The position numbers were made by a program, and so were the translations under genes. The notes beneath the pieces are model-generated. The model was not told the DNA's origin. It did not search any database and was given only the letters and a program-made list of their open reading frames with translations. Below are positions 30,605 through 43,149 of a stretch of 64,000 bases of DNA, in pieces (position 1 is the first letter of the stretch; each line of letters starts with the position of its first letter). Source of the stretch: Norana najaformis (taxonomy: Eukaryota; Annelida; Clitellata; Crassiclitellata; Hormogastridae); NCBI GenBank assembly GCA_964023275.1, contig OZ029917.1, positions 24,672,505 to 24,736,504 on the forward strand, written 5' to 3'.

Positions 30605-30965
30605 TATAGACCTTGCAGATCAGAATGCTGTGCAATGAAAAAGCAAGAACGAAAAAGAATCCTTACAGCAGAAATGAATTGGCTACAGAAAGTTGCAGGA
30701 ATCTCACGGCTACAAAATCAGAAATAATGAAATACAACAATTTTTGGATATGCAGACAACTCCATAAGATAAAGTTTCCAGTGAAGACTCAGATGGTTTG
30801 GGGTGATGTGGAAAGAATGCCAACGGGCCGAATCCCACACAATGCATTGCATGCAGGATGCGAAGGAAGGAGAAGCCAAGCACGAACACGCTGGGTAAGC
30901 AATATAAACGAGGACAACAAAACTTGGACTAAGCATGAGAAAAGCACTTATGACACAGCTGCTAC
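30605..30965 (+). mobile_element. LINE ORF2 tail, decayed
   Basis: An open frame at 30613-31110 contains QMVWGDVERMPTGRIPHNAL, then HAGCEGRRSQARTRWVSNIN. This resembles the common LINE tail pattern W-x-G-H-V-x-R-M-P...G-R-R-x-x-G-R-x-x-x-R-W. It is a retrotransposon remnant, not a host gene, although the frame is open. Confidence 0.65.
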
Positions 30966-30999
30966 CTGTTGGCCTACACTGTGGCCAGCCATAATTTTT

Positions 31000-33390
31000 T
31001 TAAAAAATAAATTCTCGTTCCCAAGGCTTAATTACCATAATACCACAAAGTGTTGTGATTTTCCAACAAGAATCAAAGTATGTGGCACTTTTCTGGGTCA
31101 ATCTTTTTAAAGTCGTTTTTCCATCTCTCTAGAAACCTCCATAATTCTTCGTTCAGCTCTTTCCTGTATGCCATATATATAACGATTATATATAACGACT
31201 CTTCACTTGCCTCTTTCTACAGGCTCACTTACTGTAGGCGACCTCTCTGTGAATTGTAGGATGTTATCACTACCACCACCGCCACCCACCTCAACATCAT
31301 CATGCATGTTTTGCATGTGTAACTGCTTAAGAGTAATTGTTCTATAGCAATTGGGTTATTGTTAACGTGCAGCGCTTTGACCGAAATTTCCTGCAAGCCT
31401 ACATCCATGTTCGTACTGGACTTATTCGTAGGCGTACAATTCCTTGAAGGCAACTATACTTAATTAGGCCCAGTGATTTAATTATGCTTCTGAAGCTAAT
31501 TATTTAATGGGGCGTTATAAATGTCTGATAATAATATTAAGACGAAGTAGCAGTAGTGGCAGCAGCATTACTAGCGATAATAACAATAATAATATATTAA
31601 TTAATTAATATTATATGTACTATATATACATAGCAGTAACGATATAGGCATTTTAATTTCATGGCTGCCACGGACTCTGTCAAGTGAAGGAACGTAGCAG
31701 TTTCAGTCAAGTTTGCCAAATCGATTGACAGCTGGTGCTTACGCCTGCCATGCCATCGGCTATCCCTGGCAGAATGTCCAGCAACTGCGAAACTCCGTCA
31801 ACCGTATCGTCTAGTCCTCGTTTGCTGGACCATGGATGTCGTCGTGAGTTTTAAGCTCAAGTGACACCGGTAGTCGCGAGATGAAGGAATCGTACATAAT
31901 CCAACGCGAAACGCCGGGGTCAAACATGTAGATGATTAACAACAACAACAAACAAACAATAATCGTAAGGTTAGAAATTTGTTATTACCCCCCTCCCCAA
32001 TAATTGCGTCTAGTTTACGCCTATGCTTCATTGCCTCTCATTAAAATGGTTTTTCTTACCTTCTTTTAACGTCACTTATGTAGGGAAGCCCATAGGGGGA
32101 CATGCGATCTATTGCGCACTAAATAAATAAATAAAAAATAAGCGCACGTCCATTTTAGGCTTCCATACTTATGAATGGATTGCTTATGAATGGATAGGTC
32201 TAATATTTAACAGATAGCTTGACGAATTTCGATCCTCGTTCACTTGCCTTCGATGCCTAGCTTCGCCATGAGCGTTGAGTTGTTCAAGTATGTCAGGCCG
32301 AGACAAGTGCAATTGGATATCAATGCAGAACCAAGCAATGCACTGATCGCGGCCTTCACACCTTGGTCGACCTTCTTGCAACGCACGCTCCTTTATCCCT
32401 TGTCTCGTCCGTCTACGATATCTCTGTCCACAATAAGCTTCACTCGTTTACCAGCTCCATGCGACACGGATAGCTTGGTAGAGATTTTTAAATCATTACT
32501 TCTCCACAGGTAGATGATTTTGTAGAGATTTTCAGAACATTAGTCCTACTTCCTCACACTGCATTTAATCATTCAGTGATTTTATATAGAGTTTCAGAGC
32601 GTTACTTCACATATTGCGCATAATTCGGCATCTAGTAAGTTTTATATCGAGTTTGGGATTTCTTCCAGGAAGTTGATCCTATTTACTATCACCCTAGAAA
32701 GGCCTCCAATCAGTAACAACCCTATTAAAAGGCCAACTTATAAACTTCCGGGCTAAGTTTGTCTGCATCTAGTAAAGTCATGTGCATCCGAGATTCGTGT
32801 CTTGTTTAGTGAAAATGCTGTATGCATAATCCGACCATATAGATGTACGTTTTACTAAGGCAACATTCAAATGAGGTTGAGACTTTGTCCCATAATTTAG
32901 GGGTAGACTCGCCATACTTTGATCCACCCCAATATCTTTAGAAATTAACTCCATAAATGGGTGAATGTTTGACTTTAATAGCTTTCGTCATCAAAGCAAA
33001 GTACCTCATCTACCGCGAGAGGAGAGGTTGGGAGTGAGAATTTGTGCAGAAAATCTAAACAAGCCTCCTAAATTAATATTAATGAGTTTAGCCCAAAGCA
33101 TACGACCGAATTTCCTCTAGTCCCTAAACATATCTAAGTCCTGTATCAATACTCAACAGAAAAAAATAACACAAATTTGAGAAAGTAAAGAAGAAAAACT
33201 AAAGAAGGGTCATTAAAATTGTGCTGGGCCACAAAAGACGTCAAAAAGTTGCTGATGGCTTAAAACGTCGTTCAGGAATTTTAACGACAGAAAATGACCC
33301 TGAAAAGAGGTGGGATGACGAGAAAGTTTCCTTACATTTTTCGGCGCTCACTTGCTCTGCCCTGGGTAAATTTCTGAATTTGGGTCATCA
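31000..33390. other. Intergenic, no gene supported
   Basis: AT-rich at 31500-31640 and 32110-32150. The overlapping frames at 32184-32513 on the two strands have no recognised homology. Nothing else was recognised. Confidence 0.45.
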
Positions 33391-33396
33391 ATTAAG

Positions 33397-33740
33397 GACG
33401 TCCGGAAAGACAGGAGGGTAGAGTCACCCAAATGCGGACAAGGGGAGGAGCTATGCCCAATGCGGACGTTCGCATTTAAATTTGGTACATAAAGTTATTT
33501 ATGTGCAGCCTGTGCTTTAAACACCAATTTCAGTCAGACATTAGAAAGTCTTTACTGCATTGAAACCAATTTGCTAGACACGGCAGTATCAAAGTATCCA
33601 CCCCATAGCACAGATCAGCAGGGTAGCCTGTTCTAGGCATTAGTACTCCTTTGGACTGCAGACGTCCGCAAAGAGGGAGGGAGGGAAAGGTCACCCAAAT
33701 GCGGAGGGAGGGGTAATTTTTTGCGGACGACACCATTCGC
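33397..33740. repeat. Pair of direct repeats about 55 bp long, 260 bp apart
   Basis: GACGTCCGGAAAGACAGGAG with GTCACCCAAATGCGGACAAG at 33398-33447, and GACGTCCGCAAAGAGGGAGG with GTCACCCAAATGCGGAGGGA at 33660-33709, share order and spacing. GTCCGCAAA and TTTGCGGAC also form an inverted pair at 33663 and 33718. Confidence 0.6.
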
Positions 33741-34164
33741 CAGTGACAGCTCTGAGTTATCGTACAAGTGGACGATCTTTCTTATGGATTGCGTGGAGTT
33801 CCCCGGAAAGGCATAGTGGCATGTTATGTCATTGAAGACCGGCGTATTGCGAGAACAGTCCTTGGGCAGTGTAAGTCGTGTGACGTCCAAGTGTTCGACT
33901 GTATGTAAACAAGTTAAACGAGAAGTGTTCCAGTCTTATTAACATTCTTTGGACCAGCAAGGCAGATGCAGTCAGCAGGCCGGGACTAGTGCAATTTGAG
34001 TAGAGCAACGCAACAGATTGCTCCAGTCACAACCCACAGACCGCATTTGGACGCCGCATTGGAAACCCGTTCTCGTTTTCATGTTGCTATATGCATACTC
34101 TCAAAATTTAAAGTCTTTGAAGAAAGAGAAGAAGAAGAAGAAGTTAAGCTAACCGCGAAACGCA

Positions 34165-34388
34165 GTCATGGGTATGAAGTGTTAGCGACTTCATTTTCTT
34201 AAGCAAGGCATATGAAGGCAGATGACCAGTCCACTCTCTCGCCGCCCGGTCTTCCCACTGATCATGTACAATCAGTGTACTCATTTTATATCCGAGAATG
34301 CTAGAGGGCGCAAGTGGAACAGGAGTGTTTGAACCTTTCTGTCCTGGCGATAATTTGAGAGTCAAGTACACTAACCACTGGTCTTAAC
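34165..34388 (-). mobile_element. SINE family C, minus strand
   Basis: On the minus strand: AGACCAGTGGTTAGTGTAC (A-box-like), AGGTTCAAACACTCC (B-box-like), GCGCCCTCTAGCATTC, and CTGCCTTCATATGCC to CGCTAACACTTCATACCCAT. It matches the 61352 copy along its length. Confidence 0.8.
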
Positions 34389-34718
34389 ATACCTTCTATT
34401 AAGATAATGTCGAGTCAGATAATTGTGTGGGCATGATGGTTAGTCCATGACCGCAGACCTATAAAAAACCTCCACTGCAGGGAGTTAGATATTCCGCCTG
34501 AATCGCAGGCCTTGCTACAGCAATTCAACAACTGGAAAACCATTTCTTATTTCTTGCTGCTTGTAACAACAAGGAATTGTCAATTTCTCATGACATGGAT
34601 TAGAACCTTGGTCGCTACAACATACATGCATAACACAAAGTGTTCAAGTGTCCATGCACTATGCAGAGTTTCCACAGAGGGTACTTCGATCATCAATATC
34701 TCTGCTGACCATTTGGTC

Positions 34719-34719
<1 letters not shown>

Positions 34720-34812
<93 letters not shown>
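34720..34812. repeat. (AT)n microsatellite, 93 bp, uninterrupted
   Basis: Pure alternating TA from 34720 to 34812. It abuts the SINE that follows. Open frames across it (Tyr-Ile repeats) are artefacts. Confidence 0.98.
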
Positions 34813-34813
<1 letters not shown>

Positions 34814-34946
34814 CGCTACTGTCTAATGACAAGGCATCAGTCGAAGGCGCTTAGCAAGTGCATATATACGAGTTAAAGACTTGCCTAAGGTTCAGCGTTC
34901 AAGGGTCCAACAGTCAGCGTCACAGGGTAAGTTCGAACCTGCAAAA
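34812..34946 (-). mobile_element. SINE family E, minus strand
   Basis: Minus strand: GCAGGTTCGAACTTACCC (B box), then CTAAGCGCCTTCGACTGATG and CCTTGTCATTAGACAGTAGC. It shares the body with 27957-28133. The 5' A-box part is missing. Confidence 0.65.
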
Positions 34947-35103
34947 CCATGTTACAACACGAAATTAAAATTACAATTATAATTAATTATGATTACAATT
35001 AAAACTAGCCTGCATAACAACGTAATCTTGTGTGCTTTGTGATATGTAAATTTATTAAAGTAATGGATTAGCAAATTACGTATCGGTATACCATACATTT
35101 GCG

Positions 35104-35395
35104 GCAAGGTGGTCGGTTTATCGGTAACGCGTTTGGTTAAAGATCATGCGGCTGCGGGTTCGACTCCGTGTAACGACCCTGGGCAAGTTGTTTGTGCACA
35201 CCGTACCTCTATCACCAAGCAATTTGGTACCCGCCTAAGCTGGAAAGTAAACGGCAAGTTCCTGCGATGCGCTGGCCCCGTGTCCAGGACCCTGGGATTC
35301 GTCCATTGCCGGCTCAAGGGCCAAGAAAAGGAGATGAGCGCCTCCCCTACGTCTCACTTGTGGGATATGGGTTACTTTACTTTTTACTTTTTTAT
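35104..35395 (+). mobile_element. tRNA-derived SINE, family B
   Basis: The head carries GTGGTCGGTTTATCGGTAAC and a B box GGGTTCGACTCCG (about 35156). The body ACGACCCTGGGCAAGTTG leads to CTGGCCCCGTGTCCAGGAC and CAAGGGCCAAGAAAAGG. The tail is TTACTTTACTTTTTAC. A second copy lies at 26046-26285 on the minus strand. The frames across it are not genes. Confidence 0.8.
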
Positions 35396-35902
35396 ACCAA
35401 ACATTTACATAAACACATAATCATGCGCTGCTATGTAGGTTTCTAGTAGATCTACTCAATATCGTAATCGGCTACTCACAGACTGCCACTGTTGTGCACG
35501 CTAGCACAATTTTCACAAAGGCTAGGAGCACTTTATATTAGATAATTTCAGACTGCTAACAAATAACGCACATGTGTATCGCTGTTTGTACAGCAATACA
35601 CATTTCATGTACGTTTTTTAGTAAACAATTCCCACGAAATAACAGCGCTGCATAGGGCGATGTGCTGTATAGCACAGTGTCTTAATGACTGCACTTCTGT
35701 GGCAAATCAAACCGAGATTTCAACATACTTTCCTTTCAAGAACATTGCGTTAAGCAACAGAGTAAACCACAATATCAGAGCTCGAACCGCACGCCACCTG
35801 TTCGCTCAAACTTCTCTATTGAAATGCATGCGAACATTTTGCAAAGCGATCTTGCTTTACCACCTATTTTGTTGGCTGGTTGGCTGGCATATGCATGGTC
35901 GC

Positions 35903-35928
35903 ACGGACGGACGGACGGACGGACGGGC
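35903..35928 (+). repeat. (GGAC)n microsatellite
   Basis: Six tandem GGAC units, followed by GGGCGACG. Confidence 0.9.
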
Positions 35929-36412
35929 GACGTATAATGCACGCATGCACGGGTCTTCACGCACACAAACAACCAACAACAGAATCCGTCTAGCGTATCC
36001 TCAGTATGTGCACAAGAGTGATTAGAAAATCTTCATCTGCGCGCTACAGGCACGGTCCCTGCGCCAACAAAGCCGACCGAAGGCCTTGCGTAGCGTGGGA
36101 AAGCCATTCAGAACCTTCAGGTTTTTATAGCCAACATTTGCAAGCGAACATCATAGACTCACGGGGCATAAGTGCGAAAAGTGTTGCTCGGTGATACGCC
36201 CACAGCTAAACCCAATATTTGCCGAGCACGACAATTAGTTGAATAGACAGGTCTATGGGACTTAATCCGATGATATCGGTGTCGAAGGCGCATCACATCA
36301 CTGGTCGTCTAGGGCAATCGAAAATCCAAATGCACCGACGGTTCAAGTCCACAGAAAAGTCACGGCGAAACAATAACCCAAAACAATTTAGAAGCATAAA
36401 GACTTAGCTCAG

Positions 36413-36472
36413 TCAAGCCTATAGATAGGCCTACTGCATCACTCAAGCCTATAGATAGGCCTATTGCGTTGA
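36413..36472 (+). repeat. 30-bp tandem duplication with palindromic TAGGCCTA
   Basis: Units 36413-36442 and 36443-36472 both start TCAAGCCTATAGATAGGCCT and differ only near the end. Confidence 0.85.
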
Positions 36473-36554
36473 CAGATCTAGTGCTTCCTTCCACTCTTTT
36501 GTCCAATTACATGGCGTACATCATAGTTCACATGATATTCTCTTTCAAGCAAGT

Positions 36555-36735
36555 CAAAACAGGCCTTAACCTGATTCAATCCAATTCAATCCAAGTCCAA
36601 ATCTCAATCCAAGTCTAAATCTCAATCCAATCAAAGTCCAAATCTCAGTCTAAGTCCAAATCTCAATCCGATCTAATCTAATCCGATCTAATCTAATCCG
36701 ATCTAATCTAATCCGATCTAACCGAATCTCTCTAA
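36555..36735 (+). repeat. Minisatellite: CAATCCAAGTCC-type units, then 15-bp CCGATCTAATCTAAT units
   Basis: 36570-36667 is an imperfect array of AATCCAAGTCCAAATCTC-like units. 36668-36727 is CCGATCTAATCTAAT three times exactly plus one variant. Related CTAATCTAATCTA words reappear at 37168-37212. Confidence 0.85.
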
Positions 36736-37354
36736 CTTCAAAGGACTGACACCAGGTGAAAAGAGAAATTCGAGGGATTAACCCAACTGACCAACATCTG
36801 ACATCGCTACCAACCAGAGGCTGCAACAGAGGTTCGAGTCGTCAAAAAAGCTCCATAGAATCACAAAGAGGCTTATAAAATTACAATTGCAGCGTTGCAA
36901 TTACAACAACTTCACATGCCAATTTCGTTGTTTTTTATTTCACAACTCAGTCCACTTCCAATCAACATAATTATAGTCTTCGTGGATGAAACGTCCTGAC
37001 ATTATCAATTTGTTCCTTCTCTGCTTTGAATCATCTTCTATTATATTCTCACAAACTCCGCAGACACCAGTTCTTATCGACTACTAGAAGCGCTATATAA
37101 ATGCCAATTAAAATCTATAAGCATCTCGACGCGGTACTCGGAAATCAAGGAAGACGGACATACTAATCTCGTCTGATCTAATCTAATCTAGCCTAATCTA
37201 AGCTAATCTGATCCAGGGGCTTCTACCGTGCCAGTATCCTTTGCAAAAGGTCATTCAGTCGGCCCACCGTTGGAATGCCACGTCAGCGATACAAGTGGAC
37301 GACAGTGCAGGATAAGCTGAAAGAATTGTCGTTTAAAGAGCCACAGGAGTGACA

Positions 37355-37890
37355 TCGTAATCGTAATCGTAATCTCGAGATTTCTACAGCGCCCAACGAA
37401 AGCTAAGTCGCGGGAACCAGCTTATTCACAGGCGCTCAGTCAAAACAGAATCGATAGGCAAAAGGATTCGGTTCCAGGTCAAGATCCAGGAGTCAGACAG
37501 TCGGAAGGCTACGGTGGATGGTGTTTGAAATTGAAGCGAGAAGAGTGATAAGGAGAAGAGGAAGAATCAGGATAAGATTTTTGGAAAAGAAGTGTTTTCA
37601 GTCTTGAGTGAAAGACTTGCGCAGAAACTGAGAGGTGAAGTGTTGACGAGTCCGTATGATGGACCAGATAATTGTCGTAATTCTTGCGGGAGTTTATTCC
37701 AGAGGGGTGGGGCAGCTACGGCTATGGGGCGATTTCCAAATTTGAAGGATGAGGTGACGGGAGGGTGAAGAAGTGTTAGGACAGATGAGGAGCTGGTTGA
37801 GCGGAGTGGTTGGATAGTAAATAATTGACGAAGGTAGGAGGGTTGGGAGGATTGTAGTGTGTTGTAGGTGAGGGATAAGACCTTCTACTC
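37355..37890 (-). mobile_element. LINE 3' end (CR1/L2-like), TTACGA-tail family, minus strand
   Basis: On the minus strand the longest readable tail of the family: VLSLTYNTLQSSQPSYLRQL, a Ser/Thr stretch, then FKFGNRPIAVAAPPLWNKLP and QELRQ. These are standard CR1/L2 ORF2 C-terminal motifs. The 3' UTR ends in repeated ATTACG before the left edge. 5'-truncated. Confidence 0.9.
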
Positions 37891-37968
37891 TATTCGTTCT
37901 GGTATTTTAAGGCTCACCGAACAGGTGAACGAACCAGGCACATAGAAGGCGGATGTGTGGGTTATTCC

Positions 37969-38141
37969 CGTCTGTCTGTCTGTCTGTCTCTGTCTGCGCG
38001 TATACTTTGGCTGCCTTCTGGCTGCCTATCTTTCAAATGTTATATCACAAGTCTCTTAAACGAAGCGATACTGCGCAATTTACATATGTGTTTGTGTGTG
38101 TTTGTGTGTGTGTTTTTTGTGTGTTTGTGTGTGTGTGTTTA
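37969..38141. repeat. (TGTC)n and (GT)n/(GTTT) microsatellites
   Basis: GTCTGTCTGTCTGTC runs at 37970-37998 and GTGTTTGTGTGTG runs at 38086-38141, separated by about 90 bp of non-repetitive sequence. Confidence 0.85.
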
Positions 38142-38149
38142 TGTATGCA

Positions 38150-40560
38150 ATATACGCAGCCTTCAGCGTATAGGGCCTAATTTAGCCTACGAATTGCCTG
38201 CTTGTGATCAAATGGAACACAGTTCAATGCATGCTTTATGCTCACATAATACATAAACCATACGGATATATATTTAAATGTTTAAGCGTAGAGCATTCAC
38301 ATATGTATGTGCGTATTAGTCAATAATAAGTGCTTAGTAATTTATATATGCACAGGCCTAATGTGCTGTTTTGCGCCTAATAACAAAGTAGTATACACAA
38401 ATATGAAAATGATATCTCTATGCCTATAAATATGTATAAAAATATTCCCAAGGATGTCGGCAAATGGGCCCTGGACCGCCGTTATCCTCACTGACACATC
38501 GATGAACTTCAGAAGCCCTTCAAGTTTTAGCCTGAAATTTCCATTTAGGAATGCACAAACAGTGTAGCCGACTTAACGAAGTCCATTTAATTCTAGATTA
38601 TAATTAAATATATATACTGAATGTATATACCTGCTTGTATATACAAGGGTTGACCGACACAAAGCCCTAGAGGACAAGAACACATGTTCCTTTTCTCGAA
38701 ACCATGCTCACTGCCCCATGCTTATATTTATGGGTTACATGGAATTACAGGCTACTACGTGACGTATGTGTAGTTCATGCAGCGACGGACTTCTGCTTAA
38801 AGAGCAAAGAAACGAAAAACGTGACGAGCAACGCATGACCGACCAACGTGATGTATGAAGTTAACGTGTCTGATTTGGTTACGCCGGCTTTTTCGCCAAT
38901 TACTACTCTGCTGGAGTTCAGGGAAAGACAGTTCGGCAAGACGCCCCAGTCTGATAAGAATAACCTAAAAGATGTACGTAGGTGAAGACTCGCATAATGA
39001 GACCATCTGTCAGGGAGACACAATGGGCTGTCGTGTCATTCGATGCATGGGGTGAATTCAAAGGCCAAGACATGACGTCATCGTTTCTTTAGCACCCTAT
39101 CGCAACCATTCAAAGGGGTGGAATAAGAGTCCACCCGCCAAACAACCCCGCGAAGCGGCCCGAAGTCTGTGAAACGAAGGCCGTTAAGCAAAGGATTAAA
39201 CACCCTGATTGAGACGATTACAGGACGATCACGGATGTACTGGGAAGGAGAAGAAATAGTCTCGGACTCAATTTCTCTTTTAAGATCCTCTAATTTTGGA
39301 AGCGGTGTGACCTATTCACATAGGCCTAATGGAAAAGGGCCCAAAAGCACGAATGCCGATATATAGAAGTCCACGTCATCCAACTCAGGAGTTCTGTCCT
39401 TTCCACAGAAAAGTGGAAAAGATGAAGATCTTTTGGAAAGATGAAGGTGTCAAGAAAGATCAAAAGAATTTCGAATCCTGGGTCTATTTAGCAGGAGGAT
39501 TAAGATCGCTCTGATCAGTTGTTAGCTAGTTAGCTGGTTATTTAGACACTGAATGCGGTGCATATCAAGCGCTCCATTCGCTAGAGCTAAGTGAAGGTTT
39601 GATAATACGACATTTCTGGCTCATTGGAAGATTGTGAGCCATAGATGCTGAGAAATAAAAAGACCGTCAGGAATTTTAGAGGCATCATGAAAGTAGACTT
39701 GGATCATCTAAAGCCCCAATTACTAAAAAGGTTCTCAAAACATTTTAGGAACTAAAGTACAGACTTTTGTCCTCAATGTCAGAAAAAGCCCCAGTGAAAG
39801 TAACTGCGTTCTTGTGAGCTTCAGTCCCCTCCCCATTTTGTCCTCAGTACGGAAACCCTACAGTCATCAGTGGGTATGGACCTGAATGGTCCAACCGCGG
39901 GTCATCTATTTTCGAGCCTCTAAACCTCACCTGATGATCACTTAGAAATATCACTATTTGGCTTCCAAAAGCAGGCCTCTTTTGGCCTCTATCAAGAGAC
40001 AAGTGGTATTTAGATGAGGTCATCTCTTTGTCTGAGAAAGCTCTCGTCTATGTATTCTAACTTGCTGTAAATGATGACCATGTTCCTACTGTAAACACAG
40101 TCCGTTCCTGCTTAGGCTTTCCGTTACTGTATTCATCGTGTTAACTCGCAATAATTAAGCGCAAAACAATAAGATGTGAATCATGAACGCAAAGTTAAAC
40201 TGCTGGCATGTTACCACTAGGTCGCTACGCTATGCAGAACATGTGCATATACGCACCTCATCATTAAATCGGCCGTTCCTTTCATGTTGTGACACGTTCC
40301 TTTCATGTCGTAAACTCGTACTGACGATGACACGACTTCATCCGTTTCTCCCATCGTTAGCAATGTCGTCAACACTGAAACTGACCAGATATTTTACCTT
40401 CTAGAAACACGATAACATTAGGGAAACGCACTAATATGCTATAGCTGTATTGGATGCGTTCGTTGTACAGCTCCAAGTCCAAAAAGTTGACAATTTTTCA
40501 GTCTGATGGACGTGGCTATCGTTTCACAACTGCCTCGGGGCTCTAAAACTCGGTTTGCAT
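38150..40560. other. Intergenic, no gene supported
   Basis: The open frames in this block (for example 38775-39023 minus, 39169-39366 plus and 40183-40404 plus) show no recognisable domain and no good splice signals. No repeat family was recognised. Confidence 0.45.
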
Positions 40561-40567
40561 AGGAGCA

Positions 40568-40620
40568 ATGATAAATTGATTGATTGATTGATTGACTCTT
40601 TATTGATCCCAAATTCAACA
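40568..40620 (-). repeat. (ATTG)n tail, likely 3' end of a retroelement on the minus strand
   Basis: TTGATTGATTGATTGATTGA runs into CTCTTTATTGATCCC, a layout common at LINE or SINE ends. The adjoining minus-strand frames to about 41116 were not recognised. Confidence 0.45.
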
Positions 40621-41804
40621 TATCAGGTTACACATAAAACGTACAGTTTGCCGGGATACAAAAGGAAAACCCAGAAGGGACCAGATACAACGATAGATAC
40701 ATTGATACAAAGGCAAATCCAGCCCAAAGAAAGTGGGAGCGGACTGATAGTAGACCAGCGTCCAAACTTGATTTTCAGTTTGAAATTGTCGTTTTAAAAC
40801 TACTTTTTCACCCCATCCTATGCAGAAAGCTGCATTTCTCCGCACGACTGTCAGAAGCAGTCTTGGAAAAGTGTGAGAAAGCAGTGCGTCCTTTCGTATT
40901 CGTCAAGTGCCACTCCTTTAATGAATCCGATGCCCCAACAAAGTTGCCTCGTGGTCCCGTGAATAGCGTTACCTGGTGAATGAAGTGATGAGCCAATAAA
41001 ATGATTTTCCCAGAGTAATTAGAATACATAACAGACTGTCTGCGCCCCGACAAAAGCGCCCAGGACAAATGCTTTCCCACAAATGTGCCCAGCAATATTT
41101 CAATAGACACGCCCAACGTAAGGCCAGGACGGAAATAAAGTGCAGGATCTGAACAGATTAACCGTCTATGAATCTTAAGACTGTTTACTTAAACTGAAGT
41201 GAAAGCGAAATAATTATAAATTAGTTTAGAAGCTGACGTTTCAATGCCGCATTGCTCAGCGTCATCAGCGCAGAAGAATTAAACGCATATGTTGCCTGGC
41301 GCGTAGCACAGAGGTCGCGCCAGAACATTGTAATTCCTGCATACCGGTTGTGTTCAACTCCCACTTCCTTTCTTGGGATTAACAAGCCAGTGAGGTTGAT
41401 CGAGTGCTGATATTCGGGGCAGAGCAAGATTAATTTTTCTGAAAAGATTATATGCTAAAGGCATGAACAATCAAAGCTGCAGAGCCTGTTTTGCAGGTGT
41501 GCAGCTTGTCGACGTGTTTCATTTTTAACAGTCTGTCGCAGCTAAGAATGTACTGCCATCATCTTCCGACCGATCGATTAAATCAAAACACTTTGGGAAA
41601 CTAACTGGGATTTCGTTGCGCAAAGAATGGGACGGCACTTGGCTGGGAATCTCAGATAGCCAGCCCCCAGCAAAAGACAATCATTCAATTAAACTGTTGA
41701 TATATTGCAGGTTGCAACACCAATGAATGGCACCACTCCACTCATCAAATATAGGCCTATTTGAATAATTTTGTAGATTTTAATACTTTGATGGATTAAT
41801 CAAA

Positions 41805-42045
41805 AACAGGACGCTTTCATACTTCGAGCATGTGCTACGAGAGACTGGAGGCTGCTTAGATAATCCAAACCACAATTCCTGGATTCCGAGCTCGGGGAAG
41901 ACCCAAGGTACCATGGATCGATAACATCAAGTCGTGGACTGATTATCGCTCGACCAGTTATTATAGGAGACAAAGGACAAAAGCAGACGGAACAAAAATT
42001 CTCCGTGGTGCTGTTAATCCTCGGCTCGAGGACGGTTGAAGACAA
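41805..42045 (+). mobile_element. LINE ORF2 tail
   Basis: TIPGFRARGRPKVPWIDNIK, then SWTDYRSTSYYR and a charged end: the same G-R-P-K...W-I-D...W-T pattern as at 20755. A frame of about 80 codons is open on the plus strand up to the stop near 42040. Confidence 0.7.
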
Positions 42046-43077
42046 GACAAGACTTTGATGGATGAATACATTTCAATAGAAAAACTGCAAACACCACCAT
42101 TCTCAGTATTTTGGGTGCGCTTGTTCGACAGCTGGTTCAACTTGTCCTGTTTGGGTTGCCTTTGTTCTCGTTGCTTCTGTCGGTGCATTCAGACTTTAAG
42201 AAGGCAACATTTCCCTTAAGTTTTCTTTCTATTGCTGATCTGTGTGACTACGGACAATGAAAGTATCTAATCCGATGCAACTTCATAATCTAATAAAACA
42301 AAAGGCGTCAGTCGATGGCGCTACAAGTTAAAACTCGGACGCAAAGCTGTATTAACTTGTTTCGCATTCTTAGTCCATATACTTGATATAGGGAGCTAAG
42401 TATGCAAGCTAAAAGATGAGCTTATTTTGTTGTAATGCTGTCCTCGCGTTTGCCCTTCAGCCGAAACTTTCCTTATTCCGTCGAACTCGGAGACCATGCT
42501 TTTGAGAAATTTCTATGTAGACGTGTTAACAAATCTGTCTCGTGTAGGAATACCGTTTTCACCTTAATACATAGACTTACCCCTGGACTTCCAATAGATT
42601 CGGACTGTCGTTGATTTACATAACCTACCAACACCAGAACACAGGCGCTACAGAAATCGCTTACTGATATAAGATTCCATACTCACAGTGAATTGAGACC
42701 CAGTAGGTGGGTATCCGCTGGGAAGATAGGCTTACGTCGGCACCACAGGGTCTGCCTGGTGTAGATGACTTACAGTGAGTGAAAAAGCGTGCAGTATATT
42801 CAAGCCCTACCGAAGCGAACAAGAGATAGCCTCTTAGAAGTGCCATGCCCAACAACCTGTCAAGGTGTATAGAATTGAAGCCTAAGGCAGTTAAGCTCAG
42901 CCCTTAAATACGCCTATACGTCTGTGTATGTGTACATTAGGCGTGCATGCAGGTGAATACTTTGAGGTGACACGGTGTGTACACTTTCGGGTGCACTTAA
43001 TGACCCCAGTAGACGTGATGCCAGAGGAATGTCTGTCTTCCTCTCTTTGTATCTATGTCTGTCTGCTTTTGTCTCTG

Positions 43078-43147
43078 TCGCCTACGATTCCTCGTTCAGT
43101 TGAATGACATCTGGCGGTATTAATAAACGCTTTACTTACTTACTCAC
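43078..43147 (+). mobile_element. Retroelement 3' end with (ACTT)n tail
   Basis: CGCCTACGATTCCTCGTTCA, GACATCTGGCGGTATTAATA and a CTTTACTTACTTACTC tail. The same end occurs at 48833-48900, and shortened at 45783-45825. Confidence 0.65.
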
Positions 43148-43149
43148 TC

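Noticed and set aside
40615-41116. Two overlapping minus-strand frames (76 and 102 codons) near an (ATTG)n tail
   Set aside because: No reverse-transcriptase or other motif was recognised. They may be part of a retroelement, but that is not supported.
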